Notes: generated by a model not told the origin, from the letters alone. A stretch of DNA of 64,000 nucleotides from Cohaesibacter celericrescens (GCF_002866925.1 NZ_PKUQ01000054.1:1-64000); one strand, 5' to 3'; shown: positions 26,019-37,282, counted from the first letter of the stretch. Made by a program: numbers and translations.

Positions 26019-27938
26019 TCAGCCTTGTGGCTGCGGCTCCAAGCCATCGTCATTTTCGCCGCCTTTTTTAACAGCACCAGCGGTTGGTACTGCTGATCCT
26101 TTAGGCGCCGCAGGCTCATCATCATTTTCCCGAACGGGAGGTTTCCCGCTGATCAAATCAAGAATTTCTTTGCCTGAAAGCGTTTCATATTCAAGCAGTC
26201 CTTCAGCAATAATGATCAATTCGTCCTTATATTCGGTCAGAATTTCTTCCGCTTTTGCAAGCCCCGAATTAACGAAGCGCTTGACCTCACTGTCAACCAG
26301 CTTCTGGGTGTCGTCGGATACATGTTGCTGCCGAGCGACCGAATGGCCCAAGAACACTTCTTCTTCATTTTCAGAATAAAGCAAGGGCCCGAGCTTGTCG
26401 GACATGCCAAATTGCGTCGCCATGGCATGAGCCAGACGTGTCGCCATCTGAATGTCGCCCGATGCTCCAGATGTCACTTTGTCATAGCCAAAGATCATTT
26501 CTTCAGCGACACGCCCACCCATAGCAACAGCCAAATCGGCGTTGCACTTGGCGCGCGTCAGAGATACCTGATCTTTTTCCGGTAACCGCATCACCATACC
26601 CAACGCACGACCGCGCGGAATAATTGTGGCTTTGTGAATTGGATCAGACGCAGGCATTTTAAGAGCCACCAGCGCGTGGCCCGCCTCATGATAAGCAGTC
26701 AGTTTTTTCTCTTCATCGGTCATGACAAGGGTGCGGCGTTCGGCACCCATCATCACCTTGTCTTTGGCATCTTCAAATTCGCTCATAGATACAAGACGAC
26801 GATCACGACGCGCAGCCAGAAGAGCGGCTTCATTGACAAGATTCATCAGATCAGCGCCGGAAAAACCGGGTGTCCCGCGCGCAAGCGTCTTGAGATCCAC
26901 ATCCGGAGCCAAAGGCACATTACGAATATGCACCTTGAGAATTTTCTCACGACCCGTGATATCTGGATTTGGCACAACGATCTGACGGTCAAAACGGCCC
27001 GGGCGCATCAAAGCAGGGTCAAGCACGTCAGGACGGTTGGTGGCAGCCACCAAAATCACGCCCTCGTTGGCTTCAAATCCATCCATCTCGACCAACAACT
27101 GGTTCAGCGTCTGCTCTCGTTCATCATTACCGCCACCAAGACCGGCGCCACGGTGACGACCGACAGCATCAATCTCATCGATAAAGATGATACAAGGGGC
27201 GTTTTTCTTGGCCTGCTCGAACATATCGCGCACGCGGGATGCACCGACACCAACGAACATTTCTACGAAATCTGATCCGGAGATCGAAAAGAATGGCACA
27301 TTTGCTTCGCCCGCAATGGCTTTACCAAGAAGAGTTTTACCCGTGCCCGGAGGGCCCACAAGCAAAACACCACGCGGAATGCGACCACCAAGACGCTGGA
27401 ACTTCTGCGGATCGCGCAAAAATTCAACAATTTCTTCCAAATCTTCCTTGGCTTCGTCCACCCCGGCAACATCATCAAAAACAACGCGCCCCTGTGCTTC
27501 AGTCAAAAGCTTGGCTTTTGATTTGCCAAACCCCATGGCTTTTCCACCGCCCTGCATCTGGCGCATGAAGAAAATCCAGACTGCAAGAATAAGAATCATT
27601 GGGAACCACGAAACCAGTGCGCCGAGCAATGAGAAGCTCTCGGTTAGAGGTTTTGCTGTCACCGCAACTCCGTGGTCTTTTAACAACGGAATGAGAGTGG
27701 TGTCATTTTGTGGCAGATACGTCTGGAAGTCACTGTTATCAGACAGTTGGCCAGTGACTTGCTGACCTGTGATCACAACTTCTTTGACACGCCCTTGCTC
27801 GACATCAGAAACAAACTGAGAGAAAGGAATCTCCTGAGAACTGGTGCGCTGCGTCGGGCTCTGGAATAGCTGAAAGAGTGCTACCAGCAAAAGGCCGATG
27901 ATCACCCACAAAGCCAGACTGCGAAAATTCGCGTTCAT
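26019..27938 (-). CDS. ftsH: ATP-dependent zinc metalloprotease FtsH
   Basis: 639 aa. An inner-membrane AAA protease that degrades misassembled membrane proteins and regulators such as RpoH. Two transmembrane segments (about 9-25 and 108-125) flank a periplasmic domain. Walker A GPPGTGKT is at 195-202, Walker B IIFIDEID, the pore motif FVGVG, second region of homology [20 protein letters not shown], and zinc site HEAGH near 417. The C-terminus is Asp/Pro-rich ([11 protein letters not shown]). It lies between tilS and glmM on the same strand. Confidence 0.96.
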   Translation of the reverse strand: MNANFRSLALWVIIGLLLVALFQLFQSPTQRTSSQEIPFSQFVSDVEQGRVKEVVITGQQVTGQLSDNSDFQTYLPQNDTTLIPLLKDHGVAVTAKPLTESFSLLGALVSWFPMILILAVWIFFMRQMQGGGKAMGFGKSKAKLLTEAQGRVVFDDVAGVDEAKEDLEEIVEFLRDPQKFQRLGGRIPRGVLLVGPPGTGKTLLGKAIAGEANVPFFSISGSDFVEMFVGVGASRVRDMFEQAKKNAPCIIFIDEIDAVGRHRGAGLGGGNDEREQTLNQLLVEMDGFEANEGVILVAATNRPDVLDPALMRPGRFDRQIVVPNPDITGREKILKVHIRNVPLAPDVDLKTLARGTPGFSGADLMNLVNEAALLAARRDRRLVSMSEFEDAKDKVMMGAERRTLVMTDEEKKLTAYHEAGHALVALKMPASDPIHKATIIPRGRALGMVMRLPEKDQVSLTRAKCNADLAVAMGGRVAEEMIFGYDKVTSGASGDIQMATRLAHAMATQFGMSDKLGPLLYSENEEEVFLGHSVARQQHVSDDTQKLVDSEVKRFVNSGLAKAEEILTEYKDELIIIAEGLLEYETLSGKEILDLISGKPPVRENDDEPAAPKGSAVPTAGAVKKGGENDDGLEPQPQG

Positions 27939-28145
27939 ATATTTTCCCTTACCTCTAACTCTTTCTGGGTCACAATCAAATTACACAAGCAGGTTCACTT
28001 GGGCACATCGCGATCCAGTTAATTCGGGCGGCCGCAAGGTTTTGCCCTGACACGGCGCCGATGGTTGTTTGAATTGAATTTAGGTTGTCAATGAAGTCTT
28101 GCCAAGGCAAGTCTTTCTCTTTCTTCCCAATTTTAGGCCCATGGT

Positions 28146-29459
28146 TTACATCGGCCCCCGATTAGGTACTGATCTTGTGTTTTTTTTCTCAATTTCAACC
28201 CTGACTCCCGCATAAGAAGCCACTTCTGGCCAATCAATCACATATTGTGGTCGGTTTTCCCACCAAATCGAGGGCAAGGCCTCTATCAACCCAGACGGAA
28301 TCGAACCACACATAGTTGCTTTTGCAGGGAACCTTAAGCCAGCTTCGGTTAACAGAGCTCTGCCATCGGCACCAAGGTCGCGCAATTTCACCTCTAATTG
28401 TTGATCAACCTCGGGCCGATGAATTGTATACAGCCCGTGCCAATCAGTTGGATCATTGTTTTGCATCAGGATGGTTCGGGGATTGCGGCCCAGCTCGCGA
28501 TAAATCCAGACACGGCCATCAGACCAGTCAAAGCAGCAGCCTCCCATAGTGCGTTTATCAAATATCTTAGTCTCTCGCATAGCCAGCAATGCAGCATCGA
28601 TGGCTATCAGCTTCTCTTCGCGAGGCGGATAGGCAGGTCCCGCCACATGCACAAGCATCATGCGCAGCAGACGCAAACGAAACTCTTCTTCCAAAGACAT
28701 AAAATCTGCGGGATCCATAGACAAGGCACAGCCCGGCTCCGGGCGCATATGCCGCAGGAAAAACACGGATGCCACCCCATCAAGCGCTGCGTCAGCACGT
28801 TGTAAACGACGCGCTGTCGCAGCCAATCGCGACGCATCGCCCCCTTCCTGCGCCAACTGAGGCAGCAATTTGCGCATTCGAACCCGCATATAAGCATCAC
28901 TATGATTGCTGGGATCCTCAATCCATTGCAAATCACGAGCCCGCAAACTGGCAAGCAATCGAGACTTGGGAATATCAAGCAAGGGGCGAACAAGGGTCAG
29001 GTCACCAACCGGTTGCTTAACACGCATCGCGCCAAGGCCGGTCACCCCACTGCCCCGCAACAACCGCATGATGAAAGTTTCCGCCTGATCGTCACGATGG
29101 TGTGCAACGGCGATGGAACGACAACCCAATGATTTGGCATAGTCAGAAAGCAACTGATAGCGTGCATCCCGCGCCCGCGCCTGAATATTGGAAGCAGATA
29201 CGTTGTTTCGCCAGGTCAGCGTTGCATGAGGCAAGCCACGCTGCGCAGCCAGTTCTGCAACAAGGGCACATTCATCCTTTGCTTCAGGGCGCAATCCATG
29301 GTCAACGCTGGCAACATATAAAGAAAGGGAAAGAGAATTTTCGATCAACCATTCATGACAAAGGATCATCAAGGCCAATGAATCGGCACCACCTGACACA
29401 GCCAGAATCAATCGGTTGAGAGGGCGTAAAACTTTAAAAGCCGTGCTCAGTTCGTGCAT
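28146..29459 (-). CDS. tilS: tRNA(Ile)-lysidine synthetase
   Basis: About 437 aa if it starts at MHELSTAFKVL (29459). That places the ATP pyrophosphatase loop SGGADS at 22-27, as in known TilS. A longer frame reaches 29606 but would overlap cpoB by 100 bases. GTG starts near 29520 or 29490 remain possible since no start has a strong ribosome site. It modifies C34 of tRNA-Ile(CAU) to lysidine. Other motifs: VDHGLR, HHRDDQAETFIMRLLRGSG and WIEDPSN. Confidence 0.85.
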   Translation of the reverse strand: MHELSTAFKVLRPLNRLILAVSGGADSLALMILCHEWLIENSLSLSLYVASVDHGLRPEAKDECALVAELAAQRGLPHATLTWRNNVSASNIQARARDARYQLLSDYAKSLGCRSIAVAHHRDDQAETFIMRLLRGSGVTGLGAMRVKQPVGDLTLVRPLLDIPKSRLLASLRARDLQWIEDPSNHSDAYMRVRMRKLLPQLAQEGGDASRLAATARRLQRADAALDGVASVFFLRHMRPEPGCALSMDPADFMSLEEEFRLRLLRMMLVHVAGPAYPPREEKLIAIDAALLAMRETKIFDKRTMGGCCFDWSDGRVWIYRELGRNPRTILMQNNDPTDWHGLYTIHRPEVDQQLEVKLRDLGADGRALLTEAGLRFPAKATMCGSIPSGLIEALPSIWWENRPQYVIDWPEVASYAGVRVEIEKKNTRSVPNRGPM

Positions 29460-29502
29460 ATCAAGAGGCCGTTCAGCCTCTTTCACAGAGTCAGCGGTCG
29501 TA

Positions 29503-30495
29503 TCAACATTGGGCACTTTTGATCTCAGACCGTACTTTTTCGCGCACACCAGAAGACGCATTTGGAAATTTTTCCAACAATTCTTCATAAGTCGCGCAAG
29601 CGGCATCCCGCTCGTTAATTTTGCGCAGAGCCATGCCGGTTTTCAGCAACATGTCTGGAGCTTTTTGTGCATTGGGAAACTGAGAATACGCATCAAGGAA
29701 CACTTCGATCGCTCCCGCATAATCCCCCTGTTGGAAGCGGCTCTCACCGATCCAATAGTGAGCATTCGGCGCTAGGCGGTCCTGAGCATAAGCGGCTACA
29801 AATTGGCGAAAAGCACTTTCTGCGGCCTTGTAGTTGCCCTGTAAAACCTGACTATAAGCAACATCATAATCTGTTGCAGGATCCCCCGTCAAAGAGGAAC
29901 TTTGTCCCAAATTATCCGGTTGAGCCGGACCGGAAACAGATCCTCCCAGCATAGAGGACAGATCGATAGGGCCAGACTCGGGCTGGATAAGCGTAGGATC
30001 GTTACCAGCCAATCCTTGATCGGCGGGTAACTGATTTTGATTGAGACTGCCCAACGTCTGAGGAGGCGTGCCAAGCTGCTCGAATTGCTGCGTAGCAGGT
30101 TTGTTCACATCCGTATTGCTCGAGCTTTTGCGACGCGTTTTGCCTTTTTCTAAATCCTGAAAGCGGAATTCTGAATCTTCTTGAAAACGCCGTAGCTGTT
30201 CTTGGAGCTGACGAATATGAAAATTCAACTCTTCCACTTGCCCGTTATACTGACGCATCTGCGCCTCTAAACGGTCCACCCGAACAGCCAGGTCCGAAGC
30301 AGATTGAGCGACTTGGAGCCGTTCTTCAGCTGCGGGGATAGGCATAGGTGGAAGGGGCAATCCCCGTTTCTGGGCTTGATATTCCAGTGTATCCACCCGC
30401 GCAGCCATTTCGGAAAGCGAGGCGGGACTGGAGGCATGGGCCACGCTGATTACGCACCAGAATAGCGCAAACGTTGTGGTCAGAAGTTTGATCAT
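29503..30495 (-). CDS. cpoB: Cell-division coordinator CpoB (YbgF)
   Basis: About 330 aa from the second Met (30495), which has GAGG 8 bases upstream. A signal peptide (LLTTTFALFWCVISVAHA) is followed by an N-terminal coiled coil (VRVDRLEAQMRQYNGQVEELNFHIRQLQEQLRRF), a Gln/Pro/Ser linker, and C-terminal TPR repeats (YDVAYSQVLQGNYKAAESAFRQFVAAY..., YWIGESRFQQGDYAGAIEVFLDAY). It is a periplasmic partner of TolA that coordinates peptidoglycan synthesis with outer-membrane constriction. It follows pal, the standard order. Confidence 0.9.
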   Translation of the reverse strand: MIKLLTTTFALFWCVISVAHASSPASLSEMAARVDTLEYQAQKRGLPLPPMPIPAAEERLQVAQSASDLAVRVDRLEAQMRQYNGQVEELNFHIRQLQEQLRRFQEDSEFRFQDLEKGKTRRKSSSNTDVNKPATQQFEQLGTPPQTLGSLNQNQLPADQGLAGNDPTLIQPESGPIDLSSMLGGSVSGPAQPDNLGQSSSLTGDPATDYDVAYSQVLQGNYKAAESAFRQFVAAYAQDRLAPNAHYWIGESRFQQGDYAGAIEVFLDAYSQFPNAQKAPDMLLKTGMALRKINERDAACATYEELLEKFPNASSGVREKVRSEIKSAQC

Positions 30496-30648
30496 AAAAA
30501 TCCTCATTTGGTCGACAATAAGGAAGTCGGCAACCTAGGCGTCCCGACCCGAACCAGCTTAACGGATTCTGTGTTCTCTGAAAGCCTTTTGCACGCAATT
30601 CACGGCAAAATTGTGAAAGAACGCAAGCAACAGCGTATCATCCAGTCA

Positions 30649-30677
30649 AAAAGGGACCGGCAATGCCGATCCCTTTC
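30649..30677 (-). terminator. Terminator after pal
   Basis: On the minus strand AAAGGGAUCGGC pairs with GCCGGUCCCUUU (loop of three bases) and is followed by a T run. It lies 38 bases after the pal stop, so pal and cpoB may be partly separated. Confidence 0.7.
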
Positions 30678-30714
30678 ATTTTTCAGATCTTGGTTCTGAA
30701 CCAAACGCTTGCGT

Positions 30715-31194
30715 TTAATTGGTCAGCGCTGTCACAGCACGACGGTTCTGTGACCAGCAAGAAATGTCATTGCAGACAGCAACCGGACGTTCCTTACCAA
30801 AGGATCGGGTAGACATGCGATTGGCGCTAATGCCTTTGGAAACCAAATAATTGCGGACCGCATTGGCGCGACGCGCACCAAGCGCGATGTTATACTCGCG
30901 CGTACCGCGCTCATCCGCATGGCCTTCAATAGCAACACGATAGTTGGCATATTGCTGCAACCAGACAGCCTGTTTATCCAATGTCGCCTGAGACGTCACA
31001 TTGACATCGGAACTGTCCGTATCAAAGAACACGCGGTCACCAACATTGACCACAAAATCTTGAGCAGACCCTGGAGCAGCAGACGACAAAGAAGAATTGG
31101 TCAGCTTATCAGGGGTGGAAGAACAGGCCGCAAGCGCGGTTAGGAGGGCGACGGCAAGCGCGGCGCGAAGTGGGGATTTTGCACGATTTGACAT
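30715..31194 (-). CDS. pal: Peptidoglycan-associated lipoprotein Pal
   Basis: 159 aa. The lipobox LAAC puts the lipidated Cys at about residue 24. The OmpA-like domain begins at VNVGDRVFFDTDSSDV and contains the peptidoglycan-binding signature IEGHADERGTREYNIALGARRANAVRNYL with its diaminopimelate-binding Asp and Arg. It links the outer membrane to the cell wall and to TolB. A cysteine pair (VCNDISC) near the end is common in alphaproteobacterial Pal. Confidence 0.96.
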   Translation of the reverse strand: MSNRAKSPLRAALAVALLTALAACSSTPDKLTNSSLSSAAPGSAQDFVVNVGDRVFFDTDSSDVNVTSQATLDKQAVWLQQYANYRVAIEGHADERGTREYNIALGARRANAVRNYLVSKGISANRMSTRSFGKERPVAVCNDISCWSQNRRAVTALTN

Positions 31195-31406
31195 CTAGTT
31201 TGTCCTTCGGGTGCTGTAAGTGTTCGGCACGATATTTCGGACAGTATCCGAAATTTTGGTTAACCCGCAGTTTGCAAGGATGGTTAACTCTTTATTACCA
31301 GCCGATATATGTTGATCATTCCGCTCCACATTCCCCCAAAAGGTGGCCAGACTGAGGCAATTCAGCCTTTTGTCTGGATTTTTGCTATTTGATCACCGAT
31401 TCAAAA

Positions 31407-32774
31407 TCAATCTACCAATGGCGACCAAGCGGGGTCTGACCCAAAGGCTGGCGTCGGCACGCGATATTCATTGCGGCCGGTCAAATCAATCGAATAAAGC
31501 TGAGGGCCACCGTTGGCACCGCGGCTTTCACGAAAGAACATCAGAACCCGACCATTAGGAGCCCATGTCGGTCCCTCATTGTGGTAGCCATCGGCTAGAA
31601 TGCGTTCCCGCGAACCGTCCGTTTGCATCACACCAATCTGGAACTGACCTTTATAATGCTTGGTAAAAGCAATCAGATCCCCGCGAGGCGACCATACAGG
31701 TGTAGAGTAGCTGCCGTTGCCAAAACTGATACGTTGCACACCCGAGCCGTCAGCATTCATCACATAGATCTGTTGTTTACCGCCACGGTCACTTTCAAAG
31801 GTGATCTTGTTGCCATCGGGTGAGAAGCTGGGGCTGGTATCAATGGAAGCGGAATTGGTAAGACGGGTTATCTTGCCAGTACGCAAATCCATCCTGTAGA
31901 TGTTAGCATCCCCACCCTGCTGCAAACTCAATACGATGCTTTGCCCATCAGGTGAAAAACGAGACGAAAAACTCATGCCAGGAAACTCACCAACATTGGA
32001 TCGTTGGCCGGTCTCAATATTGAGCAAATAGGCACGCGGCTTGCCATTCTCAAGCGCCATATAGGTGATTTCTTGCTTGGTTGGAGAAAATCGTGGGGTC
32101 AAAACCAAATCCCGACCATCGGTTAGATAACGCACATTAGCGCCATCTTGATCCATAATAGCCAAGCGCTTGACACGACTGGCTTTTGGGCCGCTCTCAT
32201 CGACAAACACAATGCGCGTATCGAAATAGCCCTTCTCGCCCGTTAGTCTTTCATAGATTGCATCAGATATGATATGTGCGACCCGACGCCAGTTTTTGGG
32301 TGCTGTAAAAAACTGCTGACCTGTCATTTGCTTACCTGCATAAACATCCCAGAGACGGAACTCGGCTTTCAAACGGCCGTCCGATTCCTGCGTCACTGTA
32401 CCCGAGACCAAGGCTTGTGCATTAATCACAGTCCAGTTGGCAAAAGACGGCACAGTCGAAGATGACAAGTCTTTTTGTAAATAAGTATTGCGATCAAGCG
32501 GGGCAAACAAACCAGAACGCTTCAAATCAGCTTCGATGACACGAGAAATCTCGACACCTTGCGGCACGCCGGAAAAATCGGTAATGGCTATCGGCATCGG
32601 TTGGATATTGCCTTGCCGAATGTCGATCTCGATCAACGCGTGACTGGGTGCCACCATCACAAGGGATGCCATCACGGCGATGGTAAGCAACAGCAAGCGG
32701 GACACCAAGCGCTCAGCCTGACGAAAGAGCGAACGCGTAAACCGGAAGGATGCATCGGGGCGGTGCTGTCTCAT
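31407..32774 (-). CDS. tolB: Tol-Pal system periplasmic protein TolB
   Basis: 455 aa. A long, basic N-terminus precedes the signal peptide core ([20 protein letters not shown]). The N-terminal domain (about 45-180: [18 protein letters not shown]...) is followed by a six-bladed propeller with repeated FSPDGxxI and WSPRG blades ([39 protein letters not shown]). It interacts with Pal and TolA. It lies between tolA and pal on one strand, with a 212-base gap to pal. Confidence 0.95.
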   Translation of the reverse strand: MRQHRPDASFRFTRSLFRQAERLVSRLLLLTIAVMASLVMVAPSHALIEIDIRQGNIQPMPIAITDFSGVPQGVEISRVIEADLKRSGLFAPLDRNTYLQKDLSSSTVPSFANWTVINAQALVSGTVTQESDGRLKAEFRLWDVYAGKQMTGQQFFTAPKNWRRVAHIISDAIYERLTGEKGYFDTRIVFVDESGPKASRVKRLAIMDQDGANVRYLTDGRDLVLTPRFSPTKQEITYMALENGKPRAYLLNIETGQRSNVGEFPGMSFSSRFSPDGQSIVLSLQQGGDANIYRMDLRTGKITRLTNSASIDTSPSFSPDGNKITFESDRGGKQQIYVMNADGSGVQRISFGNGSYSTPVWSPRGDLIAFTKHYKGQFQIGVMQTDGSRERILADGYHNEGPTWAPNGRVLMFFRESRGANGGPQLYSIDLTGRNEYRVPTPAFGSDPAWSPLVD

Positions 32775-32820
32775 CTCAATTGTCTTTCTGTCTTATCCAG
32801 ACCGCGCACGGTCATCAAAT

Positions 32821-33774
32821 CTAAAACATTTCCTGTGGATCAAAGGTGATCCGAACACGACTCCAGGCATCATATTTGTCCGCAGGCAAACTGTAAGGAG
32901 CACAGCGCCGGACCGCGCGCATGGCGCTTTCAGAGGCTGCGACACCAAACTTGCTTGCCGGAAACTCTATCGGCTCGGGGCCTGAAACTACATTGCCTTG
33001 CCGATCAAGTCCAAATTCTATTCTGACACGCAATTGTGACGCATCCGCGGCGCCCGCTGGTGGTGACCAGCATTGTGCCACTTGAGCGCGCAAAGCATCA
33101 AGCTCACTTTGTGTCATCGCCGCAGTCTGGTTGCCGGTACGGGACCCCAACGAGGCCTGTTGATCGTCCGTACCGCTCACCGTAGGCGAAGCCTGTTCCG
33201 CTTTGTTGGCCAATGCTTTCAGGGCGCTGGTATCAAAAGAACGTTTTTTGACGGGTTCTTGTTCCACGATCTTTTTAGGGGCCTTGGGTTTTGCTGGTGG
33301 TTTGGGTTTGAGCTTGGGCAGAGCCGCAATCGCTTGTGGTACTATTTCCTTTGGCTCTTCCACTTTCGCTTCAGGTTCGGATTCTGGCTCTGGAGCAACC
33401 GCAGGTTCCGGCTTTGGTACAGGCACGGGTTTGGGCTCAGGTTCCACTTTGGGTGGCGCAGGTTCGGGTTGCTTTTCTGGCGTGGGTTCCTTCGGCTTAG
33501 GCACTTCAACAGGATCCGGCTTGGGTTCGGGTTTTTTAGGTTCCGGCTCTTTGGGCTCAGGTGCTTTTTTGGTTGTTTCTTTAACCACGTCAGCAGGCTT
33601 GCCTTTGGCTTCGCCCTTGCGCACATCAGTCACATCAGAAATGGAAACCAATTCAATCGGCAATATTTCCAGTTCGGTAACGTCATGCGTCTTGGGTGCA
33701 GGCAGGCTAATAAGCCCCACCCCAAAGATGGCCGCATGCGCAATCACAGATGAAATTAAACCGACATTCTTCAA
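32821..33774 (-). CDS. tolA: Tol-Pal system protein TolA (TonB-like)
   Basis: 317 aa. A short cytosolic head and one transmembrane helix (VGLISSVIAHAAIFGVGLISL, about 4-24), then a long periplasmic Pro/Glu/Lys/Val-rich spacer (about 70-165) with PKPEP-type repeats, and a C-terminal domain with the TonB/TolA pattern (VAQCWSPPAGAADASQLRVRIEFGLDRQGNV). It transmits proton-driven force from TolQR to TolB-Pal. The spacer is extended rather than the Ala-rich helix of E. coli TolA, as is usual here. Confidence 0.9.
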   Translation of the reverse strand: MKNVGLISSVIAHAAIFGVGLISLPAPKTHDVTELEILPIELVSISDVTDVRKGEAKGKPADVVKETTKKAPEPKEPEPKKPEPKPDPVEVPKPKEPTPEKQPEPAPPKVEPEPKPVPVPKPEPAVAPEPESEPEAKVEEPKEIVPQAIAALPKLKPKPPAKPKAPKKIVEQEPVKKRSFDTSALKALANKAEQASPTVSGTDDQQASLGSRTGNQTAAMTQSELDALRAQVAQCWSPPAGAADASQLRVRIEFGLDRQGNVVSGPEPIEFPASKFGVAASESAMRAVRRCAPYSLPADKYDAWSRVRITFDPQEMF

Positions 33775-33776
33775 GG

Positions 33777-34229
33777 CTATTGAAGCTCCTCGGTGCTAAC
33801 CAGCCCGATTTTCTTAAAGCCGGCGCGGTTCATCGCCCCCATCACCTTCATGATGGACCCATAATCAACATCCCGATCACCACGCACAAAAATGCGCTCG
33901 TCATAACCGTTTTGGGCCACGCCAAGCAGTGTCTGTACCAAGGCATCAAACTCTACGGGCTGATCCTGCAGATGAATTGAACCATCCTTTTTGATCGAAA
34001 GTGTCAACGGCTCGGTCTGGCTAGACAAAGGTTTGGCAGTTGTCTCTGGCAAATCCAGCGGCACACCGACCGTCATCATCGGCGCAGAGACCATAAAGAT
34101 GATCAAAAGCACCAGCATAACATCCACCAAAGGCGTGACGTTGATTTCTGCAACTGGTCTGTGACGCATGGCACGCCGTGCACCACGTCGGCGAGATCCA
34201 CCTGGAGATCCCATTGAGCCCATACCCAT
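33777..34229 (-). CDS. tolR: Tol-Pal system protein TolR (ExbD/TolR family)
   Basis: 150 aa. One transmembrane helix containing the proton-path Asp (INVTPLVDVMLVLLIIFMVSAPMM, Asp about 36) and a periplasmic ExbD-type domain (FVRGDRDVDYGSIMKVMGAMNRAGFKKIGLVS). The Gly/Arg-rich N-terminus is typical of rhizobial TolR. AAGGGG precedes the ATG. The gap to tolQ is 3 bases and to tolA 2 bases, so they form a tight operon. Confidence 0.95.
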   Translation of the reverse strand: MGMGSMGSPGGSRRRGARRAMRHRPVAEINVTPLVDVMLVLLIIFMVSAPMMTVGVPLDLPETTAKPLSSQTEPLTLSIKKDGSIHLQDQPVEFDALVQTLLGVAQNGYDERIFVRGDRDVDYGSIMKVMGAMNRAGFKKIGLVSTEELQ

Positions 34230-34232
34230 GTC

Positions 34233-34943
34233 TTAACCCCTTTCATCCATTAGGCGAGACAGAATAGCGGAAAACTCATCCGCAAATCCTTCCAGTCGCA
34301 ATGCATGTTGAGAGGCCATAGACGCAAGTTTGTTATAGGCAATCACGGCAGGAATCGCAGCCAACAAGCCAATGGCCGTGGCGAACAATGCCTCGGCAAT
34401 CCCGGGAGCAACAACCGCCAGAGATGTGCTTTTGGAAGCTGCAATGCCCTGAAATGAATTCATAATGCCCCATACCGTACCGAACAGACCTACAAATGGC
34501 GCTGCCGATCCGACTGTTGCCAAAAACAAGAGTCGTTTTTCCAATCTGTCCACTTCGCGCGCCAGCGTTACATCAAGCACTTTTTCAATGCGGGCAGGCA
34601 AACCGGCTACAGAACGGGCTTGACCTTCAAACGACCGTTTCCACTCTCGCATCGCAGAGACAAAAAGAGCGGCCATGGCATGATTTGGTCGGCCCGACAG
34701 CGTCTGATACAGCTCTTCCAGCGATTGACCCGACCAGAAAACCTTTTCAAAACGATCCATTTGTCTTTTGGTGCGTGCATAAAGCATTGTCTTGTCGATA
34801 ATAATCGCCCACGACCAAACGGAGGCCATCATCAAACCGATCATTACAATCTTGACCACTATATGGGCCTGAAGGAACAACGAGATCAGCGACAGTTCAA
34901 CATCAGCGCTGGCGAGGGCTGTTTGAACAACCTCATTGGGCAT
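34233..34943 (-). CDS. tolQ: Tol-Pal system protein TolQ (proton channel subunit)
   Basis: 236 aa from MPNEVVQTA (AAGGAC upstream); the longer frame to 35048 is not family-like. Three transmembrane segments: one near the N-terminus (about 27-45) and two late (LLFLATVGSAAPFVGLFGTVWGIMNSFQGI and AEALFATAIGLLAAIPAVIAYN). The conserved Thr/Pro/Gly in these helices form the ion path with TolR. It starts the Tol core on this strand. Confidence 0.95.
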   Translation of the reverse strand: MPNEVVQTALASADVELSLISLFLQAHIVVKIVMIGLMMASVWSWAIIIDKTMLYARTKRQMDRFEKVFWSGQSLEELYQTLSGRPNHAMAALFVSAMREWKRSFEGQARSVAGLPARIEKVLDVTLAREVDRLEKRLLFLATVGSAAPFVGLFGTVWGIMNSFQGIAASKSTSLAVVAPGIAEALFATAIGLLAAIPAVIAYNKLASMASQHALRLEGFADEFSAILSRLMDERG

Positions 34944-35152
34944 GGGACTTAGTCCTTTCTCGACCGAAACGTATAAACCAAGCGACCGGCCATCGCTTTG
35001 ACAATCTGCGCACGGTGTGTCAGCAGAATTTGTCAAAACTACGGTCAATGCTTTGGTCTTCTCACCCGAGAAGGCACGATTATGGTTAATGAAAGATTAA
35101 TCAACGGAAAAAGGAGCTATGAGAACAGTACTTACTGCTCCCTTGAATACAG

Positions 35153-35623
35153 TTACAGCCCGAATGCCGTGCGTAAAGTGTCTGGCAAACGACGCGGTCG
35201 CCCGTCACGGGTAATCACGACCACGGTCACCCGAGCGGTGAACAACAGATCGTCCCCCCTCAGGATCCTTTGATCCATAAAAATGCGCGCACCTTTAACT
35301 TCGCCCACGCGGCTTTCAACGGTCAGGATGTCATCAATGCGAGCGGATTTGATGAAATTGATATCCATATGCCGAACAGCCAGCGCCAACCGCTCACCGC
35401 TCTCTCCCGAGTCCAGAGCGCTATGATGCACACCAAGCTGGCGAATAAAATCCGAACGCCCTCGCTCAATGAATTTCAAATAATTTGCGTGATAAACAAT
35501 GCCAGAAAAATCGGTGTCTTCGTAATAGACCCGTATTTTTTGTTGGTGGCCAAATTCAGTCATTCGCCCATCAAGGTCAGACCACTCCGGTTCATTGTTA
35601 CGGTCATGTTCAGTGTCAACCAT
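35153..35623 (-). CDS. ybgC: Tol-Pal-associated acyl-CoA thioesterase YbgC
   Basis: 156 aa from [10 protein letters not shown], overlapping the ruvB stop by 8 bases with GAAGGA inside ruvB as ribosome site. Hot-dog fold with the signature [34 protein letters not shown] (catalytic Asp about 39). It hydrolyses short acyl-CoA or acyl-ACP and is nearly always linked to tol genes. The family usually has about 130-150 residues and the N-terminal 25 here are extra. Confidence 0.9.
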   Translation of the reverse strand: MVDTEHDRNNEPEWSDLDGRMTEFGHQQKIRVYYEDTDFSGIVYHANYLKFIERGRSDFIRQLGVHHSALDSGESGERLALAVRHMDINFIKSARIDDILTVESRVGEVKGARIFMDQRILRGDDLLFTARVTVVVITRDGRPRRLPDTLRTAFGL

Positions 35624-36668
35624 CGTCGGTTCCTTCTGCAAACAAGCCCATTTGAGGAGCAGTGTCTTTGGAAGGCACAGCCAATCCCAAATGCGCAAAA
35701 GCCTTTACTGTCAGCATGCGCCCACGCGGTGTGCGTTGGATAAATCCTTGCTGTATCTGGTAAGGCTCAATGATTTCTTCAATAGCGTCTCGTGGTTCGG
35801 AAAGCCCTGCGGCAATGGTCTCAATGCCGACAGGCCCCCCGCCAAACGACGTGGCGATCAAATTCAAATAGCGTCGGTCAAGCGCATCAAGGCCTTCATT
35901 GTCAACCTCAAGCATCAGCAGAGCCCTGTCTGCCAATTCCCGACTGATCTCACCATTGGCCTGCACAATCGCAACGTCCCGCACCCGGCGTAACAACCGC
36001 CCTGCAATACGCGGTGTGCCACGCGAACGGCGGGCAATCTCGACAGCACCGTCTTTGGTGATGGATACCCCCATCAGACGCGCTCCACGAGTGACGATAT
36101 ATTCAAGTTCATCGACTGTATAAAAATTAAGCCGAACGGGAATTCCAAACCGGTCCCTGAGAGGCGTAGTCAGCAAACCCAGACGTGTCGTCGCAGCCAC
36201 CAGCGTAAATTTAGCCAGATCAATCTTCACAGAGCGGGCCGCGGGTCCCTCGCCGATGATCAAATCGAGTTGAAAATCCTCCATCGCCGGGTAAAGAATT
36301 TCTTCCACGGCAGGATTCAGGCGATGGATCTCGTCAATGAAGAGCACGTCATTCTCTTCCAGATTGGTCAACAGCGCAGCAAGATCCCCTGCCTTGGCAA
36401 TCACGGGACCGGAGGTCGATTTGAAATTCACCCCCAATTCGCGGCTGACAATCTGGGCCAATGTGGTTTTGCCCAAGCCGGGCGGGCCAACAAACAACAC
36501 ATGATCGAGTGCTTCTTTTCGTGTCCGTGCTGCCTCAATGAAAATAGACAAGTTAGCTCGCGCTTGTGCCTGACCGACAAAATCGCCCAGCATTTGCGGC
36601 CGCAAAGCGTGATCCGTTTCTTCTTCCTTGGGAACAGCAGAAACCAGACGATCATCATTCTCGATCAT
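35616..36668 (-). CDS. ruvB: Holliday junction branch-migration ATPase RuvB
   Basis: 350 aa. AAA+ motor that pulls DNA through the RuvA-bound junction. Walker [10 protein letters not shown], Walker [10 protein letters not shown], sensor ([18 protein letters not shown]) and arginine finger. The C-terminal winged helix ends [23 protein letters not shown]. Start overlaps the ruvA stop by 4 bases (ATGA). Confidence 0.97.
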   Translation of the reverse strand: MIENDDRLVSAVPKEEETDHALRPQMLGDFVGQAQARANLSIFIEAARTRKEALDHVLFVGPPGLGKTTLAQIVSRELGVNFKSTSGPVIAKAGDLAALLTNLEENDVLFIDEIHRLNPAVEEILYPAMEDFQLDLIIGEGPAARSVKIDLAKFTLVAATTRLGLLTTPLRDRFGIPVRLNFYTVDELEYIVTRGARLMGVSITKDGAVEIARRSRGTPRIAGRLLRRVRDVAIVQANGEISRELADRALLMLEVDNEGLDALDRRYLNLIATSFGGGPVGIETIAAGLSEPRDAIEEIIEPYQIQQGFIQRTPRGRMLTVKAFAHLGLAVPSKDTAPQMGLFAEGTDDG

Positions 36669-37282
36669 TGTGACAGCTCCTTAAGGGCCAACCGAATGAG
36701 CGCCGCTGTGCCAAGCGCGTCGCCGTCCCGTTTAACCACGGTTGCCACTGCCGCATTGGCCTGCATAGGTGCATACCCCAGATTAGTCAGAGCCGAAACA
36801 GCTTCGGCCATCGCTTTTGGCGCGCCTGCCAATTCAATCTCGGCCTGCAAATTGGCCACAGCACTGTCGGTCGCTGACAGACTTGGTGTTTTATCTTTCA
36901 ATTCAGAAACGATCCGCTGCGCCACTTTGGGGCCCACACCGGGTGTGCGTGCAACCATAACCTTATCTTGCAAAGCTATAGCGGAAGTCAGCTCGGAAAT
37001 CTTCAAGGTAGACAGAATTGCCAGCGCTACTTTTTGCCCCACCCCTTGCACTGTGGTGAGCAAACGGAACCAATCACGCTCCAGAGCCGTTGCAAAGCCA
37101 AACAGCTTGATCTGATCTTCCCGCACGTGGGTTTCAATTAGAACAGTCGCCGCTTCTCCCACCGAAGGGAGCGCCTGCAAGGTTTGGTTTGAGCAATAAA
37201 CCTCATACCCGACGCCACCGACATCGACAATCACGTAGTTGTCTGCATATTCGTCGATCAAACCCTTGAGCTTGCCAATCAT
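36665..37282 (-). CDS. ruvA: Holliday junction DNA-binding protein RuvA
   Basis: 205 aa. OB-fold N-terminus ([31 protein letters not shown]), tandem helix-hairpin-helix ([20 protein letters not shown] and [22 protein letters not shown]), an acidic linker and a domain III that contacts RuvB. It forms a tetramer on the four-way junction. It lies between ruvC and ruvB in the expected order. Confidence 0.97.
   Translation of the reverse strand: MIGKLKGLIDEYADNYVIVDVGGVGYEVYCSNQTLQALPSVGEAATVLIETHVREDQIKLFGFATALERDWFRLLTTVQGVGQKVALAILSTLKISELTSAIALQDKVMVARTPGVGPKVAQRIVSELKDKTPSLSATDSAVANLQAEIELAGAPKAMAEAVSALTNLGYAPMQANAAVATVVKRDGDALGTAALIRLALKELSQ

Noticed and set aside
33073..33799. Long + strand frames of about 200-226 aa opposite tolA
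   Set aside because: They are shadows of the repetitive Pro/Glu/Lys spacer of tolA, with low-complexity Phe/Arg/Gly or Ser/Gly content.
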